Source: Kribbella flavida DSM 17836
Lineage (GTDB): Bacteria > Actinomycetota > Actinomycetes > Propionibacteriales > Kribbellaceae
DNA length: 64,000 nt
Direction: 5' to 3'
Assembly (NCBI RefSeq): GCF_000024345.1
Contig: NC_013729.1
Span: 1,922,001 to 1,986,000 of the forward strand
Shown here: piece by piece, positions 7,651 to 16,671 of the stretch
Numbering within the stretch: the stretch's first letter is position 1
How the letters are laid out: the number at the start of each line of letters is the position of its first letter
Position numbers and translations under genes: made by a program
The notes under the pieces: model-generated
Databases searched by the model: none
Told to the model about the DNA's origin: nothing
Seen by the model: the letters and a program-made list of their open reading frames with translations, nothing else

Positions 7651-9879
7651 ATGACGCTACGGCGCAGGCATTTCCTGGCCCTCGGGGCCGGAGCCGCGGC
7701 GGTCGCCGCCGTGCCCGGGCCGGCCGGCGCGACCGGGCAGCACGGGGTGGCCGGGCAGGACGAGGCGGCCGGGCAGCAGGGGAGGGGCGGCCGGTACCGC
7801 TGGCGCAACGTCGAGATCGTCGGCGGTGGTTTCGTCACCGGCATCGTGCACCACCCGAAGCGGCGCGGGCTGGTCTACGTCCGCACCGACATCGGCGGCG
7901 CGGCCCGCCTGGACCCACGGACCCGGCGCTGGGTGCAGCTGCTCGAGTGGGTCGGCTTCGAGGACTGGAGCCTGACCGGGGTGGAGAGCCTGGCCCTCGA
8001 CCCGCGGGACCCGTCCCGGCTCTACCTTGCCGTTGGCACCTACACGAACGACTGGTCGCCGATCAACGGCGCGATCCTGCGCTCGTCCGACCAAGGCCGT
8101 ACCTTCCGGCGGACCGATCTGCCCTTCAAGCTGGGCGGGAACGAGCCGGGCCGGTCGATGGGCGAACGGCTCGCGGTCGACCCGCGCGACGGCCGGGTGC
8201 TGTACTTCGGGACCCGCAACCAGGGCCTGTGGCGCAGTGCCGACCGCGGCGAGACCTGGGCCCGGGTGGACAGCTTCCCCACCGCCGGTACGGCGGGACT
8301 CGGGCTGGGCTTCGTGTTCTTCGATCCGCGCGGCAGCCGGCCCGGCCGTCCGACCCGGACGATCTATGTCGGGTCCACCGACCGGAACGATCCGGTCTGG
8401 CGCAGCGACGACGCCGGACGAAGCTGGTCACCGCTGGTCGGACAGCCGACCGGGCTGTTGCCGCACCACGGCGAGCTGGCTCCCGACGGACACCTCTACC
8501 TGACCTACGGCGACCTGCCCGGCCCGTACGAGATGTACGACGGTGCCGTCCACAAGCTCGACCTGGCGACCGGCCGCTGGACCGACATCACGCCGCTGCG
8601 GCCCAACACCGGCGGCGAGGCCGGCTTCGGGTACGCCGGGCTGGCCGTCGACCCGCGCCGGCCGGGCACGGTGATGGTGGCCACGATGAGCCGGTGGGGT
8701 CCGGTCGACGACGTCTTCCGCACTGTCGACGCAGGAGCCACCTGGCACTCCATCGGGGAGCGGATCGTGCTGGACACGTCCGGGGCGCCGTACCTGGACT
8801 TCCACGGCACGCCGAAGCTCGGCTGGATGATCGGCGACATCTCGATCGACCCGTTCGACTCCGACAAGGTGCTCTACGTCACCGGCGCGACGATCTTCGG
8901 CACCGACGACGTGACGAATGCCGAGGCCGGTCGCAGCACGCACTGGTCGGTCCGGGCGCAGGGGCTGGAGGAGACGGCCGTGCTCGACCTGATCAGCCCG
9001 CCGTGGGGACCGCCGCTGATCAGCGCGCTCGGTGACATCGGGGTCTACCGGCACGACCGGTTGGACGTCGTACCGCCGGACGGTCAGGCGTCGAACCCGG
9101 TCAGCGGCACGTCACCGAGCTTGGACTATGCGGCCAGGTCCGAAGGCTTCGTCGTCCGGGTCGCGTACGGCGAGAGCCTGCAGCGCGGCGCCTACTCCAC
9201 CGACGCCGGGAAGAGCTGGCAGCCGTTCGCCGGCGAGCCTGCCGGATCCACGCAGCCCGGCAAGATCGTGGTGAGCACCGATGCCCGGACGATCGTCTGG
9301 GTGCCGGGAGACGTTGTGCCGCACTACTCCCGCGACCGGGGCGCGAGCTGGTCACCAGTGACGGGGCTGCCACAGCAGGTGGCGGTCGTCGCCGACCGCG
9401 TCGACGCTAGCCTGTTCTACGCGTTCGACCCGGCCACCGGTACGGCGTACCGCAGTCTCGACGGCGGGCGGAGCTTCTTGCCTACAGCAACAGGTCTGCC
9501 GGTCGGCGGCGGTAAGCTCGAAACCGTCCTGGACCGGGTCGGCGACTGCTGGCTCGCTGCCGGTGCGGGCGGTCTGCACCGCTCGGTGGACCGAGGGCTG
9601 AGCTACCAGCAGATGACGACCATCCAGGAGGCGCTGACGGTGGGATTCGGCAAGGCGGCGCGCGGCCGCCGGGAGATGGCGGTCTACACCTCGGGCAAGG
9701 TGGACGGGGTGTGGGGCATCTTCCGGTCCGACGACAGCGGTGGCCGGTGGGTCCGGGTCAACGACGACCGGCACCAGTACGCCTCCACCAACGATGCGAT
9801 CACCGGCGACCCGAGGGTTTTCGGGCGGGTCTACGTGTCCACCAACGGTCTCGGCATCCCGTACGGAGAACCGGTATGA
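7651..9879 (+). CDS. Secreted GH74 xyloglucanase
   Basis: A 742-residue protein that cleaves the beta-1,4-glucan backbone of xyloglucan. The N-terminus has a Tat-type signal (RRRHFLALGAGAAAVAAV). The mature part is a tandem seven-bladed beta-propeller with many Asp-box-like repeats (SSDQGRTF, SADRGETW, SDDAGRSW, STDAGKSW, SLDGGRSF, SDDSGGRW). Family signatures include VEIVGGGFVTGIVHHP, YVRTDIGGAARLD with predicted catalytic Asp80, and ISALGDIGVYRHD with predicted catalytic Asp462. No carbohydrate-binding module follows. The start ATG has GAAAGGAG just upstream. It lies in the importer operon, with GH42 overlapping its stop. Whether it acts endo or at reducing ends is not clear. Confidence 0.9.
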   Translation: MTLRRRHFLALGAGAAAVAAVPGPAGATGQHGVAGQDEAAGQQGRGGRYRWRNVEIVGGGFVTGIVHHPKRRGLVYVRTDIGGAARLDPRTRRWVQLLEWVGFEDWSLTGVESLALDPRDPSRLYLAVGTYTNDWSPINGAILRSSDQGRTFRRTDLPFKLGGNEPGRSMGERLAVDPRDGRVLYFGTRNQGLWRSADRGETWARVDSFPTAGTAGLGLGFVFFDPRGSRPGRPTRTIYVGSTDRNDPVWRSDDAGRSWSPLVGQPTGLLPHHGELAPDGHLYLTYGDLPGPYEMYDGAVHKLDLATGRWTDITPLRPNTGGEAGFGYAGLAVDPRRPGTVMVATMSRWGPVDDVFRTVDAGATWHSIGERIVLDTSGAPYLDFHGTPKLGWMIGDISIDPFDSDKVLYVTGATIFGTDDVTNAEAGRSTHWSVRAQGLEETAVLDLISPPWGPPLISALGDIGVYRHDRLDVVPPDGQASNPVSGTSPSLDYAARSEGFVVRVAYGESLQRGAYSTDAGKSWQPFAGEPAGSTQPGKIVVSTDARTIVWVPGDVVPHYSRDRGASWSPVTGLPQQVAVVADRVDASLFYAFDPATGTAYRSLDGGRSFLPTATGLPVGGGKLETVLDRVGDCWLAAGAGGLHRSVDRGLSYQQMTTIQEALTVGFGKAARGRREMAVYTSGKVDGVWGIFRSDDSGGRWVRVNDDRHQYASTNDAITGDPRVFGRVYVSTNGLGIPYGEPV

Positions 9880-11825
9880 CGGGTCTGTACTTCGGCGGCG
9901 ACTACAACCCCGAGCAGTGGCCGCCGGAGGTGTGGAAGCACGACGTCGCGCTGATGCGGCGGGCCGGGGCCAACCTGGTGACCGTCGGAGTGTTCGCCTG
10001 GTCCAGCCTCGAGCCCGAGCCGGGACGGTACGAGTTCGGCTGGCTCGACCAGGTGATGGACCTGCTCGCCGAGGGCGGGGTGCAGGTGGACCTGGCCACG
10101 CCGACCGCGTCACCGCCGCCATGGTTCAGCCTGCGGCATCCCGAGGCCTTGCCGGTGAACGCTGACGGGACACGCCTGACGCACGGGAGCAGGGACACGT
10201 ACTGCGCCTGCGCACCGGCGTACCGGGAGGCGGCGGCGGGGATCGCGCGAGCACTGGGCGAGCGGTACGCCGGGCATCCCGCGCTGGCGATGTGGCACGT
10301 GCACAACGAGTACGGCACGACGTGTTACTGCGACCATGCTGCGGAGGCCTTCCGGCGGTGGCTGCGCGACCGGTACGGCGACCTGGATCGGTTGAACGGG
10401 GCGTGGACGACGGCGTTCTGGAGTCAGGGGTACGCGAGCTGGGAGGAGGTCCGGCCGCCCCGCGCCACGCAGTACCTGGTGAATCCGACGCACGCGCTGG
10501 ACTTCCGGCGGTTCTGGTCCGACGAACTGCTCGCCGCGTACCAGGAGCAGCAGCAGATCTTGCGGGCCTTCACGCCGGACCTGCCGATCACCACCAACTT
10601 CGTCTTCGGCGCCTGGGTCCCGGTCGACCACGCGCGATGGGCCGCCGAGGTGGATCTGGTTGCCATCGACCACTATCCCGGCGACCCGGGGATCGGCGCG
10701 GAGCAGCAGACGGCGCTCGGGGCGGACCTGGCCCGGTCGTGGGCCGGCGGCCGGTCCTGGCTGCTGATGGAGCAGGCGGCCGGGTCCGTGAACGACGGGC
10801 AACGCCTGCACACCAAGGAACCCGGGCGGATGACTCGGCACAGCCTGGCGCACGTCGCCCGCGGCTCGAAGGGTGCGCTGTTCTTCCAGTGGCGGGCGTC
10901 GCGGGGCGGGGCCGAGATGTGGCACTCCGCGCTGGTCCCGCACGCCGGTGCCGAGACCCGGAGGTTCCGCGAGGTCGCCGAGCTCGGGGCGTTGCTGCCG
11001 CGGCTCGCCGAGCTCGAGCAGAGCGCGGTGCAGGCCGACGTCGCGGTGCTCTGGGACGTGGAGTCCTGGTGGGCGATGCAGGCGACCCACCTGCCGTCGT
11101 CGGAGCTGGACTACCTCGCCGCAGTGCAGGCCGCGCACCGGCAGTTGTGGGCCACGGGGGTCGGGGTGGATCTGCCTGGGCCCGCGGCCGACCTCTCGGC
11201 GTACCGGCTGGTGGTGGTGCCGAGCCTGTACCTGGTGTCGGCCGAGGCGGCCGCCTCGATCGCGCGGTACGTCGAGGGCGGCGGACATGTCCTGGTGACG
11301 TACTTCAGCGGGATCGTGAACGACGACGCGCAGGTCTGGCTCGGCGGGTATCCGGGTGCGTTCGCGGACCTGCTCGGGATTCGCGTCGAGGAGTTCCACC
11401 CGGCCGCCGAGGTCGAGCTCGCATCGGGTGCGCGAGGGCGGATCTGGAGCGAGGACGTGCAGCTGGCCGGTGCCGAGGTGATCGATCGGTACGCCGGTGG
11501 TGTGCTGGACGGATCGCCGGCCGTCACCCGGAACGTGTACGGCGAGGGCGTCGCCTGGTACGTGTCCACTCAACTCGAGGACGACGCGTACCGCGCTGTG
11601 CTGGAGCAGGCAATGCGCGGAGCAGGCATCGAGCTGCCCGAACTGCCCGCAGGGGTCGAACTGGTCCGGCGTCGCGCGGACGGCACGACCTGGTCCTTCC
11701 TGATCAACCACGGCGACGAGGAGGCCGTCGTACCGGTTGACGGGGTGGATCTGGTGTCCGGTGCGGAGGTTCGGGGCAGTGTGACCTTGCCGGCCGGCGG
11801 TCAGGCGGTCGTGCGCTCGGTGTGA
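9876..11825 (+). CDS. GH42 beta-galactosidase
   Basis: A 649-residue enzyme without signal peptide, so probably cytoplasmic; it would remove terminal galactose from imported galactosylated oligosaccharides. The N-terminus YFGGDYNPEQWP is typical of the family. HVHNEYG holds the predicted acid/base Glu145 and LLMEQAAG the predicted nucleophile Glu299. A zinc-site-like cluster (TYCACA, TTCYCDHA) is present. The middle is the glutamine-amidotransferase-like trimerisation domain (LVVVPSLYLVS). Its ATG overlaps the GH74 stop (ATGA), and it ends 3 nt before the convergent lacI gene. Within a xyloglucan locus its natural substrate is likely the Gal side chain. Confidence 0.92.
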   Translation: MTGLYFGGDYNPEQWPPEVWKHDVALMRRAGANLVTVGVFAWSSLEPEPGRYEFGWLDQVMDLLAEGGVQVDLATPTASPPPWFSLRHPEALPVNADGTRLTHGSRDTYCACAPAYREAAAGIARALGERYAGHPALAMWHVHNEYGTTCYCDHAAEAFRRWLRDRYGDLDRLNGAWTTAFWSQGYASWEEVRPPRATQYLVNPTHALDFRRFWSDELLAAYQEQQQILRAFTPDLPITTNFVFGAWVPVDHARWAAEVDLVAIDHYPGDPGIGAEQQTALGADLARSWAGGRSWLLMEQAAGSVNDGQRLHTKEPGRMTRHSLAHVARGSKGALFFQWRASRGGAEMWHSALVPHAGAETRRFREVAELGALLPRLAELEQSAVQADVAVLWDVESWWAMQATHLPSSELDYLAAVQAAHRQLWATGVGVDLPGPAADLSAYRLVVVPSLYLVSAEAAASIARYVEGGGHVLVTYFSGIVNDDAQVWLGGYPGAFADLLGIRVEEFHPAAEVELASGARGRIWSEDVQLAGAEVIDRYAGGVLDGSPAVTRNVYGEGVAWYVSTQLEDDAYRAVLEQAMRGAGIELPELPAGVELVRRRADGTTWSFLINHGDEEAVVPVDGVDLVSGAEVRGSVTLPAGGQAVVRSV

Positions 11826-11828
11826 AGC

Positions 11829-12848
11829 TCAGTCCGCGCCGGAAGCCGGGGCGGCGCAGGTGCTCGCGCGGGCGGTCAGCCGGGCGGGGACCAGAGTCAC
11901 CCCGGCCGACGTCCCGCCGTCGAGCTTGGCGATCAGGGTCTCGACCGCCTGCTGGCCGATCTCGTCGGCGGGCAGCGTGACGGACGACAGCTGCGGGACC
12001 TGTCGCTCGGCCACGTCGTCGGCGCAGATCGCCATCAGCGACATGTCCTCGGGCACCCGGCGACCGAGCCGGCGCAGGACGTCGAGCAGCGGGCCGATGA
12101 TCGGCTCGTTCTGCACCACCAGGCCGGTGATGCCGGGCTGCGCCTCGAGCAGCTCGCGGACCGTGCCGAGCACCGCGTCGAAGGTCGGCTCGCAGGGCGT
12201 TTCGATGCCCACGACACCCCGTCGCTCGGCCGCGGCCTGGAAGCCGGCCAGGGTGCGGTGCGCGAAGCCGGTCTGCCGCGCGTAGACGGCGGACGGCGTA
12301 CCGAGCAGGGCGATGCTGTGGTGCCCCAGGTCGGTCAGGTGGTCGACGCACTGCTCGGCGGCGGCGAAGAAGTCCAGGTCGATGCAGGTCAGGCCCTCGG
12401 TGTCGGCCGGGATCCCGATCAGCACCGACGGCATCGGCAGCTCGCGCAGCAGCGGCACGCGTTCGTCGTGCAGCTCGACGTCCATCACCACCAGCGCGTC
12501 CACGAGCGCGCTCTGCGAGACCCGCTCCAGCCCCGACCGTCCCTCGTCAGCGGTCAGCAGCAGCACGTCGTGGTCGAAGCGGCGCGCGGTGGTGACGACG
12601 GCGGTGGCGAACTGCATCAGCACCGGGACGTGCATGCCGGCCCGCAGAGGGATCACCAGGGCGAGCACGTTGGACCGGTTCGAGGCGAGCGCGCGGGCAC
12701 TCGCGTTGGGCCGGTAGCCCAACGCCCGGACAGCCTCCTGCACGCGGTCGCGGGTCTCCGACGAGATCGACCGCTTGCCGCTGAGCACGTACGACACCGT
12801 GCTCGCCGCCACCCCGGCGTGCCGCGCGACGTCGGCGATCGTGACGAT
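11829..12848 (-). CDS. LacI-family transcriptional repressor of the glycosidase locus
   Basis: A LacI repressor of about 339 residues: helix-turn-helix (TIADVARHAGVAASTVSYVLSG, split by a 6-residue turn), YRPNASARALAS hinge region, then a periplasmic-binding-protein-like effector domain. No ATG, GTG or TTG precedes the complete HTH in frame. The only codon with a good ribosome binding site is ATC 12848, six bases after a perfect AGGAGG. A GTG at 12812 exists but would delete the first helix. A TCGAAGCGCTTCGA palindrome lies 26 nt upstream, indicating autoregulation. The same palindrome is found before GH3 and GH12. Confidence 0.88.
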   Translation of the reverse strand: MVTIADVARHAGVAASTVSYVLSGKRSISSETRDRVQEAVRALGYRPNASARALASNRSNVLALVIPLRAGMHVPVLMQFATAVVTTARRFDHDVLLLTADEGRSGLERVSQSALVDALVVMDVELHDERVPLLRELPMPSVLIGIPADTEGLTCIDLDFFAAAEQCVDHLTDLGHHSIALLGTPSAVYARQTGFAHRTLAGFQAAAERRGVVGIETPCEPTFDAVLGTVRELLEAQPGITGLVVQNEPIIGPLLDVLRRLGRRVPEDMSLMAICADDVAERQVPQLSSVTLPADEIGQQAVETLIAKLDGGTSAGVTLVPARLTARASTCAAPASGAD

Positions 12849-12874
12849 GGCTGGCCTCCTTGGTTCTCCACCGA

Positions 12875-12888
12875 TCGAAGCGCTTCGA
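12875..12888. promoter_or_regulatory. LacI-type operator, copy 3 (upstream of lacI)
   Basis: Perfect TCGAAGCGCTTCGA, 26 nt before the proposed lacI start codon. The position suits negative autoregulation. Confidence 0.85.
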
Positions 12889-13100
12889 CCTGTCCGCTCA
12901 CAGCGTCGAGCGCCACCCGTCTCCTGTCAAGACCACGTCGCCGGTCGCCCTGATCTTTTGTCTGCCATTGACCACGGATAAACCCGGTGGAACAGTGGTC
13001 CCACTCCGTCGCCGGGTGCGACGGAATTCATTCGTCGATTCGACATCGAATTCGACGGCCATCCTCCGGAAAAGACGCTTTCCTGCCTGTCGAATAACTG

Positions 13101-13114
13101 TCGAAGCGCTTCGA
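13101..13114. promoter_or_regulatory. LacI-type operator, copy 4 (upstream of GH12)
   Basis: Perfect TCGAAGCGCTTCGA, exactly 47 nt before the GH12 ATG, matching the copy 1 to GH3 spacing. The 313-bp lacI-GH12 gap (12849-13161) otherwise contains AT-richer promoter-like DNA and no ORF. Confidence 0.85.
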
Positions 13115-13161
13115 CAGTTCATCGAGAGGCGTCGCCCCGGAACTCGTGGGAAGGATGAACG

Positions 13162-13857
13162 ATGAGGACACGTTCCTGGCGGGCGCTGGTGGCGCTCGTG
13201 ACGCTGCTGGCGGGACTCGCCGCCACCACCCTGCCGGCCAGCGCAGCCACCTGGCAGTCCAGCGACAAGTGGGCCACCTGGTCGAACGGCGGCTACACCG
13301 TGCGCAACAACATCTGGGGCGGCGGGGCCGGCCCGCAGTCCATCTGGGCCAACTCGTACAGCAACTGGGGAGTCTGGGCCAACCACCCGAACACCGGCGG
13401 GGTCAAGTCGTATCCCCATGCCGGCCGGGCGATCAACAAAAGAATCAGTGCCCTCGGCACCTTGACCAGCAGCTTCAACGTGAGCCGGCCGGGCAGCGGG
13501 GCGTACGCGACGGCGTACGACATCTGGGCCGGCAACAACGCTTACGAGATCATGCTCTGGATGAACCGGCAGGGTGCCGTCGGGCCGATCGGCAGCCGGC
13601 AGACCACGACCACCGTCGGCGGTCACACCTGGGACGTGTACCGCGGCAGCAACGGTGCGAACGAGGTGTTCTCGTTCGTCCGGACCGGCAGCACCAATGC
13701 CGGCACGGTGGACCTGAAGGCGGTGATGAACTGGATCCGGAACCGCGGCTGGATCGGTGACGTGACGATGGGCGAAGTGCAGTTCGGATTCGAGATCACC
13801 TCGTCGAGCGGCGGCCTGAATTTCGCCACCAACAGTTATTCCGTCACCTCGTCCTGA
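13162..13857 (+). CDS. Secreted GH12 endoglucanase/xyloglucanase
   Basis: A 231-residue single-domain GH12 enzyme that cleaves beta-1,4-glucan or xyloglucan outside the cell. A Sec signal peptide (RALVALVTLLAGLAATTLPASA) ends near residue 28. Family motifs include NNIWG, GRAINKRI, AYEIMLWM with predicted nucleophile Glu129, and FGFEIT with predicted acid/base Glu211. There is no carbohydrate-binding module. ATG 13162 follows GGGAAGGA; another ATG seven bases earlier is out of frame. A LacI operator lies 47 nt upstream. The 3' end overlaps the convergent marR gene by 22 nt. Confidence 0.93.
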   Translation: MRTRSWRALVALVTLLAGLAATTLPASAATWQSSDKWATWSNGGYTVRNNIWGGGAGPQSIWANSYSNWGVWANHPNTGGVKSYPHAGRAINKRISALGTLTSSFNVSRPGSGAYATAYDIWAGNNAYEIMLWMNRQGAVGPIGSRQTTTTVGGHTWDVYRGSNGANEVFSFVRTGSTNAGTVDLKAVMNWIRNRGWIGDVTMGEVQFGFEITSSSGGLNFATNSYSVTSS

Positions 13858-14396
13858 CCGTCGTTCGGCGGGCGGCCCGGTAGTTCGTCGATGGTGCCGG
13901 TGATGGTCCACAGCAGGTTGCGGAGCAGGCGCCGGTCGTCGGCTGAGATGCCGGCCAGCGCGCGGTCACCGGCCTGCGCGTGCAGGCGCTGCACGGTCCG
14001 GGCCACCTCGGCGCCCTGCTCGGTCAGCTCGATGGTGACCTGGCGGGCGTCCGTGGTGGTGTTCTTGACCCGGCGGACGAGGCCCGCCGCCTCCATCCGC
14101 TGCGTCGTCCGGGTGGCGGTCGGCACCTCGACGTCGAGCACCTTGGCCAGCCGGGCGACCGGGAGCGAGCCGAAGTGCAGCAGCTTGGCGAGCACGATCT
14201 CCTGGCCGGTGTGCACGCCGGTGCCGGCCAGCTCGTCGCCGATCGCCTTCCGGGCGGCGCGATCGGCGAACCGCAGCGCGATCAGCACGTCCCCGCCGCT
14301 GGCCGGGGCGTCGGGGTCCCACCGCAACTCCTTGCCCGGCTCGGTCGTCTGCTCCGGCAGGACCGAGTCGGGTTCGGACGAGGAGGGCAACGTCAC
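13836..14396 (-). CDS. MarR-family transcriptional regulator
   Basis: A 186-residue winged-helix regulator. The core (GQEIVLAKLLHFGSLPVARL, LDVEVPTATRTTQRMEAAGL, VRRV, TDARQVTIELTEQG) is typical MarR, including the wing residues. The GTG start overlaps the stop of pncB (GTGA), so it is probably cotranscribed with pncB. The 3' end overlaps the convergent GH12 gene. The ligand and target are unknown; genomic linkage suggests a role near NAD metabolism, which is an inference only. Confidence 0.87.
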   Translation of the reverse strand: MTLPSSSEPDSVLPEQTTEPGKELRWDPDAPASGGDVLIALRFADRAARKAIGDELAGTGVHTGQEIVLAKLLHFGSLPVARLAKVLDVEVPTATRTTQRMEAAGLVRRVKNTTTDARQVTIELTEQGAEVARTVQRLHAQAGDRALAGISADDRRLLRNLLWTITGTIDELPGRPPNDGQDEVTE

Positions 14397-15751
14397 ATCG
14401 TGCTCCGCGGGGCGTACGGGTTACGGGCGTCGAGGTCGCCGATGTAGTCGGTCGGGATGGCCGGCTCGCCGCGGCTGAGCTGGCTCGCGCTGCGGGGGAG
14501 CTCGTCGCGGACCTTGAGGTGGTGGGCCTGGGACTCGGCCGGGGTGGTCCGGCCGATGATCTTGCCCGCCTCGACCAGCGGCCGCAGCAGCATCCGGTCG
14601 TCACCGTCGTCCACCGGCAGCTCGCCGACGCCGATCAGCTCGACCTCGGCGACGCCGTTCGCGTTCCGCCGGCGCAGCGCGTACTTGCGGCCGCCGATCG
14701 AGATCTTGTCCGGGCTCTTCTTCGCCACCGGGACCATCGTGGCGTCGGCGTCCTCGCGGGCGACCAGCTTGTAGACGAAGCCGCAGGTCGGGTACCCGCT
14801 GCCGGTCACCAGCGACGTGCCCACGCCGTACCCGTCGACGGCGGCCGGCGCCAGCGCGGCGATCTGGAACTCGTCGAGGTCGCTGGTCACGATGATCCGG
14901 GTCCTGGTCGCGCCGAGTGCGTCGAGCTGCTCGCGGACCTGCCCGGCCAGCGACGGCAGGTCGCCGGAGTCGAGCCGGACCGCGCCGAGCTCGGGCCCGG
15001 TCACCTCGATCGCGGTCCGCACCGCCTCGGTCAGGTCGTAGGTGTCGACCAGCAGCGTCGTCCCCTTGCCCAGGGCATCGACCTGGGAGACGAACGCGTC
15101 CCGCTCGGTGTCGTGCAGCAACGTGAACGAGTGCGCCGCCGTACCGGCGCTCGGGATGCCGAACCGGCGGGCCGCCTCCAGGTTCGACGTGGTGGCGAAG
15201 CCGCCGATGTACGCCGCCAGCGCGGACGCCACCGCGGCCTCCTCGTGGGTACGCCGCGAGCCCATCTCGATGCACGGCCGGCCGCCGGCCCACCAGGTCA
15301 TCCGCGACGCCGCCGAGGCGACCGCCGAGTCGTGGTTGAGAATGGACAGGAAGACGGTTTCCAGCAGCACCGCTTCGGCGAAGGTCGACTCCACCACCAG
15401 GACCGGCGAGCCGGGGAAGTAGATCTCCCCGTCGGCGTAGCCGGCGATGTCGCCGCTGAACCGGTAGTCGGCCAGCCAGTTGCAGGTGGCCCGGTCGACC
15501 ACGCCGCGGTCGGCGAGAAAGCCGATCACGTCGTCGTCGAAGCGGAACCGGTCGAGCGCGTCGAGCAGCCGGTTGACGCCGGCCACCACGCCGTACCGGC
15601 GGCCGTCCGGGAGCCGGCGGGCGAACAGTTCGAACACCGAGCGGCGGTGTGCCGTACCGTCGGCCAGGCTGGCCTGCAGCATGGTGAGCTCGTAGTGGTC
15701 GGTGAGCAGAGCGGTCGAGGAGCTCGCCGCGGGGTGCACAGGACTGGTCAC
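14393..15751 (-). CDS. pncB: Nicotinate phosphoribosyltransferase
   Basis: A 452-residue enzyme converting nicotinate and PRPP to nicotinate mononucleotide for NAD salvage. Recognisable NAPRTase segments include [12 protein letters not shown] at the N-terminus, [30 protein letters not shown] and VTSDLDEF. It is divergent from clpS across 49 bp and coupled to the downstream marR. The pncB-clpS divergent arrangement is the same as Rv1330c-Rv1331 in Mycobacterium tuberculosis. Confidence 0.95.
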   Translation of the reverse strand: MTSPVHPAASSSTALLTDHYELTMLQASLADGTAHRRSVFELFARRLPDGRRYGVVAGVNRLLDALDRFRFDDDVIGFLADRGVVDRATCNWLADYRFSGDIAGYADGEIYFPGSPVLVVESTFAEAVLLETVFLSILNHDSAVASAASRMTWWAGGRPCIEMGSRRTHEEAAVASALAAYIGGFATTSNLEAARRFGIPSAGTAAHSFTLLHDTERDAFVSQVDALGKGTTLLVDTYDLTEAVRTAIEVTGPELGAVRLDSGDLPSLAGQVREQLDALGATRTRIIVTSDLDEFQIAALAPAAVDGYGVGTSLVTGSGYPTCGFVYKLVAREDADATMVPVAKKSPDKISIGGRKYALRRRNANGVAEVELIGVGELPVDDGDDRMLLRPLVEAGKIIGRTTPAESQAHHLKVRDELPRSASQLSRGEPAIPTDYIGDLDARNPYAPRSTM

Positions 15752-15800
15752 AAGGGCAGCCTATTGCGAGACCGGAACCCGGAGTGGAGACAATGGGCAG

Positions 15801-16088
15801 GTGACCACCGCACCGAGCGAACTCGACAGCCCCGAAGTCGACGAGGCGATCGAGCTGAGCCCACCGTGGGTGACGATCGTCTGGAACGACCCGGTGAACC
15901 TGATGGACTACGTCACGTTCGTCTTCCAGACCTACTTCGGCTACTCCAAGCAGAAGGCGGAGAAGCTGATGATGCAGGTGCACGAGGAGGGGAAGTCGGC
16001 GGTGTCCAGCGGCAACCGCGAGGCGATGGAACGCGACGTCGAGGCGATGCACTCCTACGGCCTGTGGGCCACCTGCGAGAAGTCGTGA
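15801..16088 (+). CDS. clpS: ATP-dependent Clp protease adaptor ClpS
   Basis: A 95-residue adaptor that hands N-degron substrates to ClpC/ClpP. The motif [15 protein letters not shown] carries the substrate-pocket residues, followed by [15 protein letters not shown] 15801 is chosen because upstream residues lack family similarity. GACAAT lies six bases before it, suggesting a leaderless mRNA. Its stop overlaps the GTG of the next gene. Confidence 0.95.
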   Translation: MTTAPSELDSPEVDEAIELSPPWVTIVWNDPVNLMDYVTFVFQTYFGYSKQKAEKLMMQVHEEGKSAVSSGNREAMERDVEAMHSYGLWATCEKS

Positions 16089-16636
16089 CGCGGTTCCGCA
16101 GGCGCCGCAAGACCGTCGTCGTCAGCTTCGCCGAGCACGAGGCCGACATCCTGGCGAACCTGCTGCGCAACCTGATCGAGTTGCTGTACGACGGCATGCC
16201 GCCGCGCGCCACCGAGTCGGCGGACCCGCTGGCCGCCCTGCTGGACAACGACGGCCCGACCGCGCCGCCCGAGGACGTCGTCCTGCAGCGCCTGCTGCCG
16301 AACGCGTACTCCGGCGACGACATGGCCGCGGCCGAGTTCCGCCGGTTCACCGAGCGCGGGCTGCGCGCCGGCAAGGCCGCCGACGCCAAACGCGTGCTGA
16401 CCGCGCTGGAGAACCATCCCGACGACGGCATCCCGCTCGAGCCCGACGACCAGCTCGCCTGGCTGCGCGCGATCAACGACCTCCGGCTGGCCATCGGCAC
16501 CCGCCTGGACATCAAGGAGGAGGACGACTACGCCGTCTGGGAGAAGCTGCCCGACGACGACCCGCGCCGCCTCACCTACGACTTGTACGACTGGCTCGGC
16601 TACCTCCAGTCCGCCCTGCTGCACAACATGCGCTGA
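16085..16636 (+). CDS. DUF2017 family protein
   Basis: A 183-residue acidic protein of unknown function. The GTG start overlaps the clpS stop (GTGA), and this clpS-DUF2017 pairing is conserved across actinobacteria (as Rv1331-Rv1332). Visible features are an Arg-rich N-terminus, [20 protein letters not shown] and a C-terminal [18 protein letters not shown]. The genetic link hints at a role with ClpS-dependent proteolysis, but no mechanism is visible. Confidence 0.88.
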   Translation: MTRFRRRRKTVVVSFAEHEADILANLLRNLIELLYDGMPPRATESADPLAALLDNDGPTAPPEDVVLQRLLPNAYSGDDMAAAEFRRFTERGLRAGKAADAKRVLTALENHPDDGIPLEPDDQLAWLRAINDLRLAIGTRLDIKEEDDYAVWEKLPDDDPRRLTYDLYDWLGYLQSALLHNMR

Positions 16637-16658
16637 GCCGGTCCACGCGAACACGCCC

Positions 16659-16664
16659 TAGGGT
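16659..16664 (+). promoter_or_regulatory. Leaderless -10 box for the aldo/keto reductase
   Basis: TAGGGT ends exactly 7 nt before ATG 16672, so transcription would start at or within a base of the start codon. No Shine-Dalgarno sequence is present. Confidence 0.6.
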
Positions 16665-16671
16665 CTGAGGT

